Source of the DNA: JAPKYZ01 sp033763835 | GTDB taxonomy: Bacteria > Acidobacteriota > Terriglobia > Bryobacterales > Bryobacteraceae | Direction: 5' to 3' | Assembly: GCA_033763835.1 (NCBI GenBank) | Contig: JANRJS010000013.1 | Location: 1-64,000 of the forward strand | Length of the DNA stretch: 64,000 bases | Shown here: positions 13,175 through 22,347 of the stretch, one piece after another | Layout: every line of letters begins with the position of its first letter | How positions within the stretch are numbered: position 1 is the stretch's first letter | Translations under genes and position numbers: made by a program | The notes under the pieces: model-generated | Databases searched by the model: none | Told to the model about the DNA's origin: nothing | The model's input: only the letters and a program-made list of their open reading frames with translations

Positions 13175-13191
13175 TGCAAATAAAGGACCGT
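13175..13191 (-). promoter_or_regulatory. Weak sigma54-like promoter before the double-BON gene
   Basis: The complement ACGGTCCTTTATTTGCA has the right GG-N10-GC geometry (13189-13188, 13177-13176) and a good TTTGCA -12 element. The -24 element is CGGTC instead of TGGCA. The predicted start near 13164 would fall at the ribosome-binding site, as for the other BON gene. It is listed as tentative. Confidence 0.35.
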
Positions 13192-13262
13192 TCGCACTTA
13201 AGCTCGATTCAAGAAAGGGGGGGCAGAAGCTTCCAGCCGGCGTTACATTGGGAAGTCGGGAA

Positions 13263-13296
<34 letters not shown>

Positions 13297-13488
13297 CCCG
13301 GCAAAGACCCGGGCGGCTGGATAATCACGATTCTCTTAGGCATTGCCGGGGCTTGGGTAGGCGGATGGCTGGGGTCCATGCTCGGTTTTTACCAGGATGG
13401 CGACAGCGCGGGATTCATCATGTCCGTGATCGGCTCGCTGGTCTTGCTGGGCGGCTACCGGATGATTACGAAGCGCAAGGCCGCCTAG
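13297..13488 (+). pseudogene. Truncated GlsB/YeaQ/YmgE-family membrane protein
   Basis: The frame encodes PGKDPGGWIITILLGIAGAW, then further glycine-rich membrane sequence (VGGWLGSMLGFYQDG) and a last membrane segment ending ITKRKAA. This is the C-terminal three quarters of GlsB-type transglycosylase-associated proteins, which normally begin with a first membrane helix and a conserved MPGKDPGG loop. The first helix and start codon are missing: the sequence upstream of codon P is the tRNA-Arg fragment. The frame stays open upstream, so a fused product could be made, but it would lack the first helix. It is probably a casualty of the same recombination event. Confidence 0.8.
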
Positions 13489-13786
13489 ACTCCGCCTGAC
13501 AGGCCGAGCGCTTCCTCGGTCTGCATCGCAGCCAGACAAAACGTGATTGTTGCTCGAGATCACGGCAAGAGCGGCTGCTGCGGCGCGCTGTTGGGTAGGT
13601 TGGCGCGGCAGCTTCAACGATCTGTCTACTCGCCCGGCAAGCGATCGTTGTACTGAGGCGGTTTGTCCGGGATTTGTACGAGCGCCGCGCAAAATCGTCC
13701 TTCGATAGATCGGGCAGCCCGGGACTCCAGATATTCCAGGTCCGCCAGTTGATCTTTCAAGCGGTTAGCCACGACCGACGGATTCC
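13489..13786. other. Intergenic stretch, no confident gene
   Basis: A minus-strand frame (13626-13877, 83 codons) contains LRNPSVVANRLKDQLADLEY and overlaps the 3' end of the AraC gene. It has no recognised domain and no clear ribosome-binding site. I see no RNA gene or terminator with a good U-run. The stretch follows the broken glsB and may be decayed sequence. Confidence 0.4.
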
Positions 13787-14689
13787 TCAAGACGCCCGGC
13801 CGGAGCGGGCCCGGTATTCGCGCGGGGTCATCCCCACCAGACGCCGGAAGATCAATCCGAAGTAGCTCTGATCGCAAAATCCCACTTCCTGGCTAATCTC
13901 GGCGATCGTCTCCTCGGTGGTGGCCATCAGGTGTTGCGCCTTCGCCACTCGAAAGCGATTCAAATGCGAGATAAACGGCTGTCCCGTAGTGCCGCGGAAG
14001 AAGCGCATGAAGTGCGGCTTGCTCATATGGAGCACGCCGGCTGCGTCCTCGACGCTAATTGGCTCCCCGTGGTGCGCGTCCAGATAGTCGAACAGCGGGC
14101 GCAGCCGCGAGAGATTGCGCTCTTTTTGCGCCACCGCTTCCCGCGTCGCGCCGAAGCTGGCGTAGTGCTTTATCAAAAGCACCAGAATCATCTTCAGGTA
14201 GGTCTTCGCGCACAGCCGCGCTCTTGCTGTGCCGATCGCCAGTTCCATCTGGATAGCTCGCATCAACTCCCGAACTTCTTTCGGCAGACCGGTGGCCGCG
14301 GCGATCACATGCGGAAACTCACGGCCCTGAATTTCGAACGGTAGTAGATACTCCGCGCTCTCCCCGGCTACGTCCTCGCGCCAAATCAAATGCGGAAGAA
14401 AATAGAGTACGCGCACGCGCAGGCTAGGGCTCAGATATTTTTGGATGCCGTGATACTGGGCGCTGCCCATCACGAACAAATCGCCGGTGCGCATCTTTAC
14501 CGCGCGATCTTCCACCCGATAGACCGCTTCGCCCTCCTCAAGAAACAACACTTCGTAGTAGTCGTGACGCCGGAGGGCGATGTTCGAAGGTGCGTGCAGG
14601 CGTAAGTTCCGCAGGTCGAGCGGAAAATCCCGCTCAAAATGCCAATCGTGGATTCCGGACGCCGTCACTTGCGGCTCGATCAGCCGCAT
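13787..14689 (-). CDS. AraC-family transcriptional regulator
   Basis: The 300-residue protein, started at ATG 14689 after GGAAG, has an N-terminal cupin-type sensing domain (HDYYEVLFLEEGEAVYRVED, GDLFVMGSAQYHGIQ). A double helix-turn-helix AraC domain occupies about residues 195-300 (ISVEDAAGVLHMSKPHFMRF; IAEISQEVGFCDQSYFGLIF, ending RRLVGMTPREYR). Cupin-type AraC proteins usually sense sugars and activate glycan-use genes. It lies 13 bp downstream of the DUF4038 glycosidase on the same strand, so it is probably co-transcribed and controls that operon. The longer frame to 14851 overlaps the glycosidase and is not used. Confidence 0.93.
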   Translation of the reverse strand: MRLIEPQVTASGIHDWHFERDFPLDLRNLRLHAPSNIALRRHDYYEVLFLEEGEAVYRVEDRAVKMRTGDLFVMGSAQYHGIQKYLSPSLRVRVLYFLPHLIWREDVAGESAEYLLPFEIQGREFPHVIAAATGLPKEVRELMRAIQMELAIGTARARLCAKTYLKMILVLLIKHYASFGATREAVAQKERNLSRLRPLFDYLDAHHGEPISVEDAAGVLHMSKPHFMRFFRGTTGQPFISHLNRFRVAKAQHLMATTEETIAEISQEVGFCDQSYFGLIFRRLVGMTPREYRARSGRAS

Positions 14690-14702
14690 GGCGTCTTCCC
14701 AC

Positions 14703-16127
14703 TTAGCGCTTTGCCTTGCCTTGGCCGGGAACGCCATAGCCTTTCGCCTCGTCATCCAGGACCAACACCCAGTCCGCCGAAAAACCTTCCGCCGGCGGCA
14801 GGAACTCTTTTGTGCCCCGGTTGTCCACGCTTTCGACCGGCCATGCGCCACCCGATCGTGGATTGAACCAGTGCGCCTTCAGCTTGCCGCCCGATATCTT
14901 ACCGAGGTTGACGGTGAATTTCCTGCCTTGCGCCGTATAGATCAACGCGTAGCCGTCGCCGCGAGTCGCGACGATCTTGTCGACGTTGTCGAGCGTGTCG
15001 GCCACCAAGCTTTGATCCGGAACCCGGCTCAACATCGGTCTCGATTCGATCAGCGCCTTCAGGTACTTCATCTGCTCCGCGCCAGGCCGCCGCAGCGCGT
15101 CGCGCCACGTCAGGATCGGACCGTTCACCGGCCGCTTCTCCGGCGAAAACATCTGCCACACAGAATGGTTGCCATAGGTAACTCCGAAGGCCCCGCTAAA
15201 GATGTCCCAGTAAACGCGTTGCCGCACGTGGGCGTCCAGCGAGTAACCGTTGACTGCCGCTCGAAACGCCAGCGGATGGTCTTCATAAAGCGGCTCGCCG
15301 TCCATGACGGGCTTGACCGGCTGTAGCGCGTAATCCTTCGCGATCTTGTCCCAAGGCTTCACGGTTTCGCTGAGCCCATGTCCCGTCTGGTGCATGTTGA
15401 AATCCAGCCACTCGTCGTTGTGAAAGTTCTTGGACGAGGTCAACCCGCCGCGCGGATGGAAAGTCATCAGCACCGCCGAGTAGTCTTCTTTTCCGGCGAC
15501 GCCGATCGCGATCCCCTTCGCCAAAGACCGCCACAGCGGTTCGCGGCCATCGGCGATCCGGTCGCCGCCTAAGACCCAGATCACGCCCTTTTTGCCGTAA
15601 CGCTTGCCGAGAAACTCTCCGTATGTAACGGAGTTTTCGACGGTGAGGATCGCGGGCTCGCCGCGATTCGGCTCCGCCCAACTGGCCCATGTCGGCAAAA
15701 ATCCGACATAGATCCCCCGCCGGTTCGCTTCATCGACGATGAAATCGACGTGATCCCAATAGTCGTACTCGGCGGCGTTCTTTGGATTGGCGCCGGGAGT
15801 GACGGCGGGCTTCGACGGATCGTAGCCGGTCAGCGGCAAATCGCCGAATGCGTTCGGGGTCTTTACTCCGTCGAATTCCGCCAGTGCGACGATCTGCACC
15901 ACGTTGTAACCCTGGCTCGCCCGGATGTCCAGATAATCGATCGCCTCTTGCCGGTTCGCACGATGGAACAACTCCCAAGCGGTATCGCCCAGCCAAAAAA
16001 ACGCCTCTCCCTTTTCGCTCACCAGGAATCGCTTGCCGGCGTCTACCGAGAGCTTCGGGAGCGCCGCGGGGCGTTGCGCCCAAGCCGCCGCCATCGACCA
16101 ACAAATCGCCAAAATCGAGGTGCGCAT
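14703..16127 (-). CDS. Secreted DUF4038 / GH140-like glycosidase
   Basis: The 474-residue protein has a signal peptide (about 1-17, ending AAAWAQ). A DUF4038 (beta/alpha)8 domain follows, with the family opening FLVSEKGEAFFWLGDTAWEL, DYLDIRASQGYNVVQIVALA, then GFLPTWASW and WVLGGDRI. A C-terminal beta domain closes the protein (about 385-465). Family members include apiosidases of GH140 that act on rhamnogalacturonan-II side chains; the exact substrate here is unknown. D and E residues in GGD and MDGEPLYED are candidate catalytic acids. The AraC gene follows. The signal peptide puts the enzyme in the periplasm or outside the cell. Confidence 0.85.
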   Translation of the reverse strand: MRTSILAICWSMAAAWAQRPAALPKLSVDAGKRFLVSEKGEAFFWLGDTAWELFHRANRQEAIDYLDIRASQGYNVVQIVALAEFDGVKTPNAFGDLPLTGYDPSKPAVTPGANPKNAAEYDYWDHVDFIVDEANRRGIYVGFLPTWASWAEPNRGEPAILTVENSVTYGEFLGKRYGKKGVIWVLGGDRIADGREPLWRSLAKGIAIGVAGKEDYSAVLMTFHPRGGLTSSKNFHNDEWLDFNMHQTGHGLSETVKPWDKIAKDYALQPVKPVMDGEPLYEDHPLAFRAAVNGYSLDAHVRQRVYWDIFSGAFGVTYGNHSVWQMFSPEKRPVNGPILTWRDALRRPGAEQMKYLKALIESRPMLSRVPDQSLVADTLDNVDKIVATRGDGYALIYTAQGRKFTVNLGKISGGKLKAHWFNPRSGGAWPVESVDNRGTKEFLPPAEGFSADWVLVLDDEAKGYGVPGQGKAKR

Positions 16128-16174
16128 GATAGTCTTCCTGCACCAGAGCTTATGCCGCCGCGCGCCCGGGGTCT

Positions 16175-17803
16175 ATGAAAATGGCATCCGCGACTCTGAG
16201 AAAACTATCACCGCTGTTCGCTCTCTTTCTTACAGCGCAAACCTCGCCGCAATTCGTGGCGCTCCCGCCAGCGTCCACCGGAATTGTGTGGCGCCACCAT
16301 AACGCGAAGTCCGCCGCGCGCCACTTGCCGGAGACCGTCGGTCCGGGAGTCGCCGTTCTCGACTTCGATAACGACGGTCTGATGGACCTCTACTTTGTAA
16401 ACAGCGGTCCGTCGGATTTCTTCGCGCCGAAAGCGCCTCTCCGCAATGCGCTGTATCGGAATCTCGGGCGAAACCGGTTTCGCGACGTTACGCTTGAAGC
16501 GCAAGTTTCCGGCCGCGATTTCGGCATGGGCGCCGCCGCCGCCGATTACGATAACGACGGCGATACCGATCTATTCGTCGCCAACTATGGCTCAAACATC
16601 CTCTATCGCAACGAGGGCAACGGCACATTTCGCGACGTCACCGCAGCCGCCGGTCTCGATCATCGTGCGTGGCACACCTCGGCGGTTTGGTTCGACTACG
16701 ACCGGGACGCCCACCTCGATTTGTTCGTCGCCAACTACGTCCATTACGAGAAGAAACTCGTCGATCTTTGTTTCGACCGGATTCTGAAGATCTCGGCGTA
16801 CTGCGTCCCCAAGCTCTTCGCCTCGACATCGAGTCTGCTTTACCGCAACCGCGGCGACGGCACGTTCGAAGATGTAAGCGGCCGCTCCGGGATCGCCGCC
16901 TACGCGGGGAAAGCCTTCGGAGCCGTCGCCACCGATATCGATAACGACGGTTGGCTCGATCTCTTCGTCGCCAGCGACATGGCGCCTAATGCGCTCTTTC
17001 GCAACCGGCGGGATGGGACTTTCGAAGATATCGGCCTTACCGCCGGAGTCGCCTACAGTCAGGCGGGCGAACCGCGCTCCGGTATGGGCGCGGACGCTAC
17101 CGATTTCGATGGGGACGGTTGGCAAGATTTATTCGTCGCCAACATCGATCAACAATTCTTCGCGCTGTACCGCAATCTGCGAAACGGGGAATTCCGCGAA
17201 GAACCTGGCGAAATTCGCCGCGACACCCGCTTGCTATCCGGATGGGGGCTGAAGTTTTTCGATTTCGATAACGACGGCGACGACGACCTGTTACTCGCCA
17301 ATGGCCACCCGGACGACAATATCGCCCGCCGCATGCCCGGCGTCACGTATGCTGAACCGTTTTTGCTGTTCGAGAACCGGAGCGGCGTTTTCAAGAACGC
17401 GAGCCATCTCCTCGGCACATTGGCCGCACAAAAAGTGAACGCCCGCGGCCTCGCTATTGCGGATATCGATAACGACGGCGCACTCGATGCGATCGTCGGC
17501 GTCAACAACGGCGCGCCGCTTATCCTGCACAATCGCGCACCGCAAAAACACAACTGGGTGGGACTGAATTTCGATCGCAGCCTGGTAGGCGGACGGATTC
17601 GCTGGACGGCGTCCGGCAAAGTTTACACTCGCCAGATCGCCGCCGGGGGCAGTTTTCTCTCCTCTCACGACCCTCGCGTCTTGCTTGGGTTGGGCGACGC
17701 TACACAAGTCGGCCCCATCGAGATTACTTGGCCTTCCGGCGCGAAGACGTCGATTGAAAACGCTCGCCCCAACGCGTACCAAAAGGTCGCCTTCCCTCGG
17801 TAA
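16175..17803 (+). CDS. CRTAC1-family secreted protein with FG-GAP/VCBS repeats and UnbV/ASPIC end
   Basis: The 542-residue protein has an N-terminal signal peptide (about 1-23). It then carries at least six Ca-binding FG-GAP/VCBS repeats built on the motif DFDNDGLMDLYFVN, YDNDGDTDLFVANYGS, IDNDGWLDLFVASD, FDGDGWQDLFVANI, FDNDGDDDLLLANG and IDNDGALDAIVGVN. These predict a seven-bladed beta propeller. The C-terminal portion (VGGRIRWTASGKVYTRQIAAG, GLGDATQVGPIEITWPSG) is the UnbV/ASPIC domain. The role of the family is not established; it probably binds glycan or protein outside the cell. In this window it precedes an Oar-like receptor and a TPR protein on the same strand, a set commonly seen in Solibacter relatives. 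Confidence 0.9.
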   Translation: MKMASATLRKLSPLFALFLTAQTSPQFVALPPASTGIVWRHHNAKSAARHLPETVGPGVAVLDFDNDGLMDLYFVNSGPSDFFAPKAPLRNALYRNLGRNRFRDVTLEAQVSGRDFGMGAAAADYDNDGDTDLFVANYGSNILYRNEGNGTFRDVTAAAGLDHRAWHTSAVWFDYDRDAHLDLFVANYVHYEKKLVDLCFDRILKISAYCVPKLFASTSSLLYRNRGDGTFEDVSGRSGIAAYAGKAFGAVATDIDNDGWLDLFVASDMAPNALFRNRRDGTFEDIGLTAGVAYSQAGEPRSGMGADATDFDGDGWQDLFVANIDQQFFALYRNLRNGEFREEPGEIRRDTRLLSGWGLKFFDFDNDGDDDLLLANGHPDDNIARRMPGVTYAEPFLLFENRSGVFKNASHLLGTLAAQKVNARGLAIADIDNDGALDAIVGVNNGAPLILHNRAPQKHNWVGLNFDRSLVGGRIRWTASGKVYTRQIAAGGSFLSSHDPRVLLGLGDATQVGPIEITWPSGAKTSIENARPNAYQKVAFPR

Positions 17804-17915
17804 GCGGCGCTACAATTCTCAGAATTTCGCGCTACTTTTCTGCTAGATTTCCCAGATTACGGCGGATAACGTCATACGTGCTGGGTTTCCAATGACCCGC
17901 TTCAGGAGTAGCGCC

Positions 17916-20900
17916 ATGTCGATCCGCAAAGGCTTTCTCGTTCTCGTTTTGGGAGCCCTCAACCTCCCGGCCCAAACCGTTTCCGGCAGTATCAGCGGCA
18001 CCGTTGTCGACGAAAGCGGCGCGGCCATCGTTGGCGCTAAAGTGTCGCTCGCGAGCGAACTGACTTCCGAGTCGCGCGAAACCACCACCAACGAAAACGG
18101 CGACTTCGTCTTCAACACGCTTCGCCCCACCACCTACAAACTACGGGTGGAACACACCGGCTTCAAGACGCTTGAGCGCACCAACCTAGTACTGACCGCT
18201 ACGCAGCGCTTTTCCACCGGCAACTTGCAGCTCTCGGTCGGCGCGGTGAGTGATCGGATTACCGTCGAAGCCGATAGCGCGCGTGTCCAGACCGCAAGCA
18301 GCGAAAACTCCGCCGAGCTTTCCGGGAAACAGTTGAACCAATTGATGACGCGCGGCCGCGACGTCATTTCGCTTCTGCGCGTGCTACCCGGCGTCGCCAC
18401 GGCGACGGATGCGGACTCGCTTGGCGGCACGTTCGGCACCACCACCCCGAACATCGGCGGCATGCGCACCAACATGAATACGATGTCGGCGGACGGACAG
18501 TCCGGCAACGACGCCGACGGCGTCGGCGGGTTCAACGGCATGACCAGTCTGGACGCCATCGCCGAAGTGAAGGTTCTGCTCAACAGCTACCAGGCCGAGT
18601 ATGGCCGCAACGCGGGCGCGAGCATCAATCTCGTCACCAAGTCCGGATCGCGCGATTTTCATGGCTCCGCGTATTGGTACGTTCGCAACGAAGCTTTCAA
18701 CGCGAACGACTTCTTCAATAACCGTAACAGCCAAAAGCGCCCGCTTTACCGGTACAACACGTTCGGCGGAACCATCGGCGGTCCCATCTACATTCCGAAT
18801 AAGTTCAACAGCAACAAGGACAAGCTTTTCTTCTTTTATTCGCGCGAAGACTGGCGCATTAACGAACCGCGCGCCGTCCGCCGCGTCACCGTGCCCACCG
18901 CGCTCGAACGCCAAGGTAATTTCTCCCAGACGGTGGATGTCAATAACCGGGTGATCCCGATCACCGATCCGCTAAACAACAATGCCCAGTTTCCGGGCAA
19001 CGTCATCCCGGCGAGCCGCCTCAACCGCAACGGCCAAGCGATCCTGAATCTCTTCCCGCAGCCGAATTTCTTCGACCGCAATCTGTCAGGCGGTAATTAC
19101 AATTACCAATTCCAGGAGATCACCGAGCATCCGAAGAAGCTCAACACGCTAAGGGGCGACTACAACTTCAGTCAGAACGACCGGCTTAGCGTGCGCTACA
19201 CCGGTTGGTGGGCCGACCGCAGAGGCTACGAGGGACTCGCCGCATTCAACTCCAACTGGAACCAGCTGTTGCATCATTACCTTTTCAAAACCGACCAGAT
19301 TCAGGGTAACTACACGAAAGTGATTCGCCCCAACCTCATTAACGAAGCCCAGTTCGGCTATCGCGTGCTTGGCGAGATCGGCGACGCACAGTCGGCGAGC
19401 GCGTTCGATCCCGTCATTCGTTCGAAGACCGGCCTTTCCTCGCTCGGCCAGCTTTATCCGAGTAATAATCCGCTCGATATCATTCCGCAAGCGAGCTTCG
19501 GAGGCGTGAACTCGGCGGCCAACATCGCCTATGACGGCCGGCTGCCGATCGACGCGCGCGACTGGCGCTGGAACTACGGCAACAATCTTTCCTGGATTAA
19601 AGGCTCTCACTCGTTCAAGTTCGGCGTCTATGGCGAGTACCAGATGAACAGCGAAGGACCGCGTGCCAACTTCGGAGGTAATTTCGACTTCGGGCGCAAC
19701 GTGAACAACCCCTTCGATTCCAACTACGCTTACTCGAACGCCTTGCTAGGCAATTTCTCCTCCTACACGGAAAGCAATACCCGCACCACCGGCCTCGCCC
19801 GCCAGTGGATTTTCGAGTGGTTTGTGCAGGACACCTGGAAAGTCAATCGCCGCCTGACGCTCGACTACGGTCTGCGCTTTACCAAGTTCTCCCCGTGGCG
19901 GGTCACCGACGGCGCCGCCGCCGCCCTTGCCTTCGAGCGCTACGATCCGGCCCGCGTTCCGCGCATGATCGTGCCCGCGCTCAATAACGGCGTCCGCGTG
20001 GGGCAGAATCCGGTGACCGGCGCCTTCGTCCCGGCCGTGTTTATTCAATCGTTCGTTCCCGGCAATGGCGATCCGGCCAACGGCATGGTGGTGGCGGGCA
20101 CAGGCGGGCTCCCCGACGGATTCGCCAATCGGCGTCTCGAGTACGGCCCCCGGTTCGGCTTCGCCTACGATCTGACCGGCGATGGAAAAACCGCGATTCG
20201 CGGCGGCATTGGCGTATCGAAACAAGCCGTGCCCTCGGCCGGATCGTATCTATGGACCACTCGCACCAATCCGCCGGTGCAGTTCAACCCACAGCTTTTC
20301 TACGGCAATCTCGATACGTATCTGAATTCGTCGGGCACACTCTTCCCTTCGAGCGTCAGCGCGCTCGAACGCGATCCCAAAACGGCGACCGTAACGAATT
20401 ACTCGCTCGCCATTCAGCGCGACATCGGCTTCAAAACGATCGTCGACGTGTCTTACGTCGGCAACCGCTCCCAGCATCTACAGCAGAATCGCAATCTCAA
20501 CACAATCCCCTACGGCGCGCGGTTCGACCCGCGTAACGGCGATCCTACCGTGCCCGGCCGCCCGTTGCCCGACAACTTCTTCCGTCCTTATCCGGGCTAC
20601 GGCGACCTGACCTACATCGAGAATTCGGGTTACGGTAACTACAATGCGCTTCAAGTTTCCGTGAATCGCCGCATGACTTCGAGTTTCCAGTTCGGCTTGG
20701 CCTACACGTGGTCGAAAGCGATGGACCTCACGAGCGGCGATTCCGGTGGACTCCCTCTTTATCGTCCTTACCGGATTTGGAACTATGGCCGCTCCGACTA
20801 CGACCAGACCCATGTCGCCGTTCTGAATTACATTTGGGATCTCCCTAAGGCGTCGAAGGTTTGGAGCAACGGCTTCACGAAGCTGGCGTTCGATAATTGG

Positions 20901-21368
20901 CAGTTTGCCGGTATCGTTACGATGGCCTCTGGCACGCCGCGCGGTATCGGGCTCTCGACCGTCGACAACGCGGACATCACCGGCGGGGGCGACGGCTCGC
21001 GGGTCAACGTGATCCAAAGCCCGCTGCTTTCGAAGAGCGAACGCACTTTCGACCGCTACTTCAATACCAACGCCTTTGCCCGCCCGGCTCGCGGCGATTT
21101 CGGCAATGCGCCCAAAGACGTGTTCCGCGGCCCGGGCATCAATAATTGGGACCTGACGTTTGTCAAGCGCTTTCCGCTAAGGAACGAGGCTCGCTTCTTC
21201 CAACTGCGTTGGGAGATGTATAACGCGTTCAATCACACGCAGTACAATGGCCTCGATACGGGGGCGCGCTTCGACGTCAATGGTGCGCAGGTGAACGGCC
21301 AATTCGGACGCATTACTTCGACCCGGACACCGCGTGTGATGCAAGGATCGCTAAACTTTACGTTTTGA
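17916..21368 (+). CDS. Oar-like TonB-dependent receptor (carboxypeptidase-regulatory N-terminus)
   Basis: The start at ATG 17916 follows AGGAG at 17904-17908 and gives 1150 residues. A signal peptide (about 1-24) is followed by a CarboxypepD_reg-like Ig fold (VSGSISGTVVDESGAAIVGA, about 25-110). A plug-like region comes next (about 115-260; SLDAIAEVKVLLNSYQAEYG), then a very large outer-membrane barrel ending in Phe (QGSLNFTF). No SusD-like partner is present, as is normal for acidobacterial Oar-type receptors. It probably imports or binds large glycans or peptides. The TPR gene starts inside its stop codon, so the two are translationally coupled. Nearest upstream neighbour is the CRTAC1 gene. 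Confidence 0.92.
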   Translation: MSIRKGFLVLVLGALNLPAQTVSGSISGTVVDESGAAIVGAKVSLASELTSESRETTTNENGDFVFNTLRPTTYKLRVEHTGFKTLERTNLVLTATQRFSTGNLQLSVGAVSDRITVEADSARVQTASSENSAELSGKQLNQLMTRGRDVISLLRVLPGVATATDADSLGGTFGTTTPNIGGMRTNMNTMSADGQSGNDADGVGGFNGMTSLDAIAEVKVLLNSYQAEYGRNAGASINLVTKSGSRDFHGSAYWYVRNEAFNANDFFNNRNSQKRPLYRYNTFGGTIGGPIYIPNKFNSNKDKLFFFYSREDWRINEPRAVRRVTVPTALERQGNFSQTVDVNNRVIPITDPLNNNAQFPGNVIPASRLNRNGQAILNLFPQPNFFDRNLSGGNYNYQFQEITEHPKKLNTLRGDYNFSQNDRLSVRYTGWWADRRGYEGLAAFNSNWNQLLHHYLFKTDQIQGNYTKVIRPNLINEAQFGYRVLGEIGDAQSASAFDPVIRSKTGLSSLGQLYPSNNPLDIIPQASFGGVNSAANIAYDGRLPIDARDWRWNYGNNLSWIKGSHSFKFGVYGEYQMNSEGPRANFGGNFDFGRNVNNPFDSNYAYSNALLGNFSSYTESNTRTTGLARQWIFEWFVQDTWKVNRRLTLDYGLRFTKFSPWRVTDGAAAALAFERYDPARVPRMIVPALNNGVRVGQNPVTGAFVPAVFIQSFVPGNGDPANGMVVAGTGGLPDGFANRRLEYGPRFGFAYDLTGDGKTAIRGGIGVSKQAVPSAGSYLWTTRTNPPVQFNPQLFYGNLDTYLNSSGTLFPSSVSALERDPKTATVTNYSLAIQRDIGFKTIVDVSYVGNRSQHLQQNRNLNTIPYGARFDPRNGDPTVPGRPLPDNFFRPYPGYGDLTYIENSGYGNYNALQVSVNRRMTSSFQFGLAYTWSKAMDLTSGDSGGLPLYRPYRIWNYGRSDYDQTHVAVLNYIWDLPKASKVWSNGFTKLAFDNWQFAGIVTMASGTPRGIGLSTVDNADITGGGDGSRVNVIQSPLLSKSERTFDRYFNTNAFARPARGDFGNAPKDVFRGPGINNWDLTFVKRFPLRNEARFFQLRWEMYNAFNHTQYNGLDTGARFDVNGAQVNGQFGRITSTRTPRVMQGSLNFTF

Positions 21369-22231
21369 CGATCCTGGCCGCAGCTCTGGTCTTTCTCTCT
21401 CTACAAACGGACGCCCGATCTCAAAGCAAGAGCCGCTTCGAGGACGGCCTCCGCGCGCAAAAGGCCGGGGACCTCGCTACCGCAATCGTCTCCTATCGCG
21501 AGGCGATAGAACTAGAACCGAAACTCACTCCGGCTCACTACCTTCTTGGCGTTTGCCTTCTGCAATCGCGCCAGATGAACGAAGGAATCGCGGCTCTGGA
21601 GGACACGCTTCGATTGGATGCGAGGCACCTTCTAGCCGCCCAAACGCTGGTCTCGGCATATGTCGCTACAGGCCGGACCGAAGCCGCTCAGGGCATTCTC
21701 AAGAAGCATCTCGCTCTCGATCGTGGCGCGGGTACGGATTTCGTTCGCGGACTCCACGCCCTCTCGACCGCCGAGTATGCGGCCGCCGTTCGCCATTTCA
21801 GCAACGCTCGCAGGAAGGATCCGAATCTGCCCGGCGCGGCGACGCGCCTGGGCATCGCTCACTGCTTTACGAATAATTTCGAAGCGGCATTCCCGATTCT
21901 CGAAGCGGCGCATCGAGCGAATCCTAAAGATTCTAACGCCGCCGCCTTCCTTGGGTGGCTGCTCAAGGATCGAGGCCGCGACTCCGAGGCCGAGCCGCTG
22001 CTTCGTCAAGCGCTCGAAGCGAATCCGGAGGACACCGGCGCCCTGTTTCTTCTTGCGCAACTCTCGCTGGCCCGCGACGACCGGGCGCAGGCGCTTTCGC
22101 AACTCGAAATGGTTGTCCGGCGCGATCCCCAACACCGCGGCGCCTATGTTTTACTCGCGCGCCTGTACTCGCAGCTCAATCGCCCAGCGGACGCGGCTCG
22201 TGCCAAGTCGATCGTGGATCGGTCGCAATAA
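21365..22231 (+). CDS. Secreted tetratricopeptide-repeat protein
   Basis: The 288-residue protein starts at TTG 21365, overlapping the receptor stop (TTGA), a coupling arrangement. It has a signal peptide (about 1-19, ending TDARSQS). About seven TPR units follow, for example FEDGLRAQKAGDLATAIVSY, YLLGVCLLQSRQMNEGIAAL and LGWLLKDRGRDSEAEPLLRQ. TPR proteins are adaptors; beside an Oar receptor it may organise a periplasmic or outer-membrane assembly. The next gene is convergent, after a 116-bp gap in which I see nothing. A function beyond scaffolding cannot be assigned. Confidence 0.85.
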   Translation: MTILAAALVFLSLQTDARSQSKSRFEDGLRAQKAGDLATAIVSYREAIELEPKLTPAHYLLGVCLLQSRQMNEGIAALEDTLRLDARHLLAAQTLVSAYVATGRTEAAQGILKKHLALDRGAGTDFVRGLHALSTAEYAAAVRHFSNARRKDPNLPGAATRLGIAHCFTNNFEAAFPILEAAHRANPKDSNAAAFLGWLLKDRGRDSEAEPLLRQALEANPEDTGALFLLAQLSLARDDRAQALSQLEMVVRRDPQHRGAYVLLARLYSQLNRPADAARAKSIVDRSQ

Positions 22232-22347
22232 CCCGGCGGACGCGTCGTTGATTGGCTCTTCAACCGGCGCTGGGAACCGATGCAGCTATTCGGGACGCGC
22301 TCGTAATGCGATATCGGCTGACAGGTTTCCCGGCTCCGTACAGTGAA

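Noticed and set aside
13626..13877. 83-codon minus-strand gene behind the AraC regulator
   Set aside because: It overlaps the AraC 3' end, lacks a ribosome-binding site and resembles no known family.
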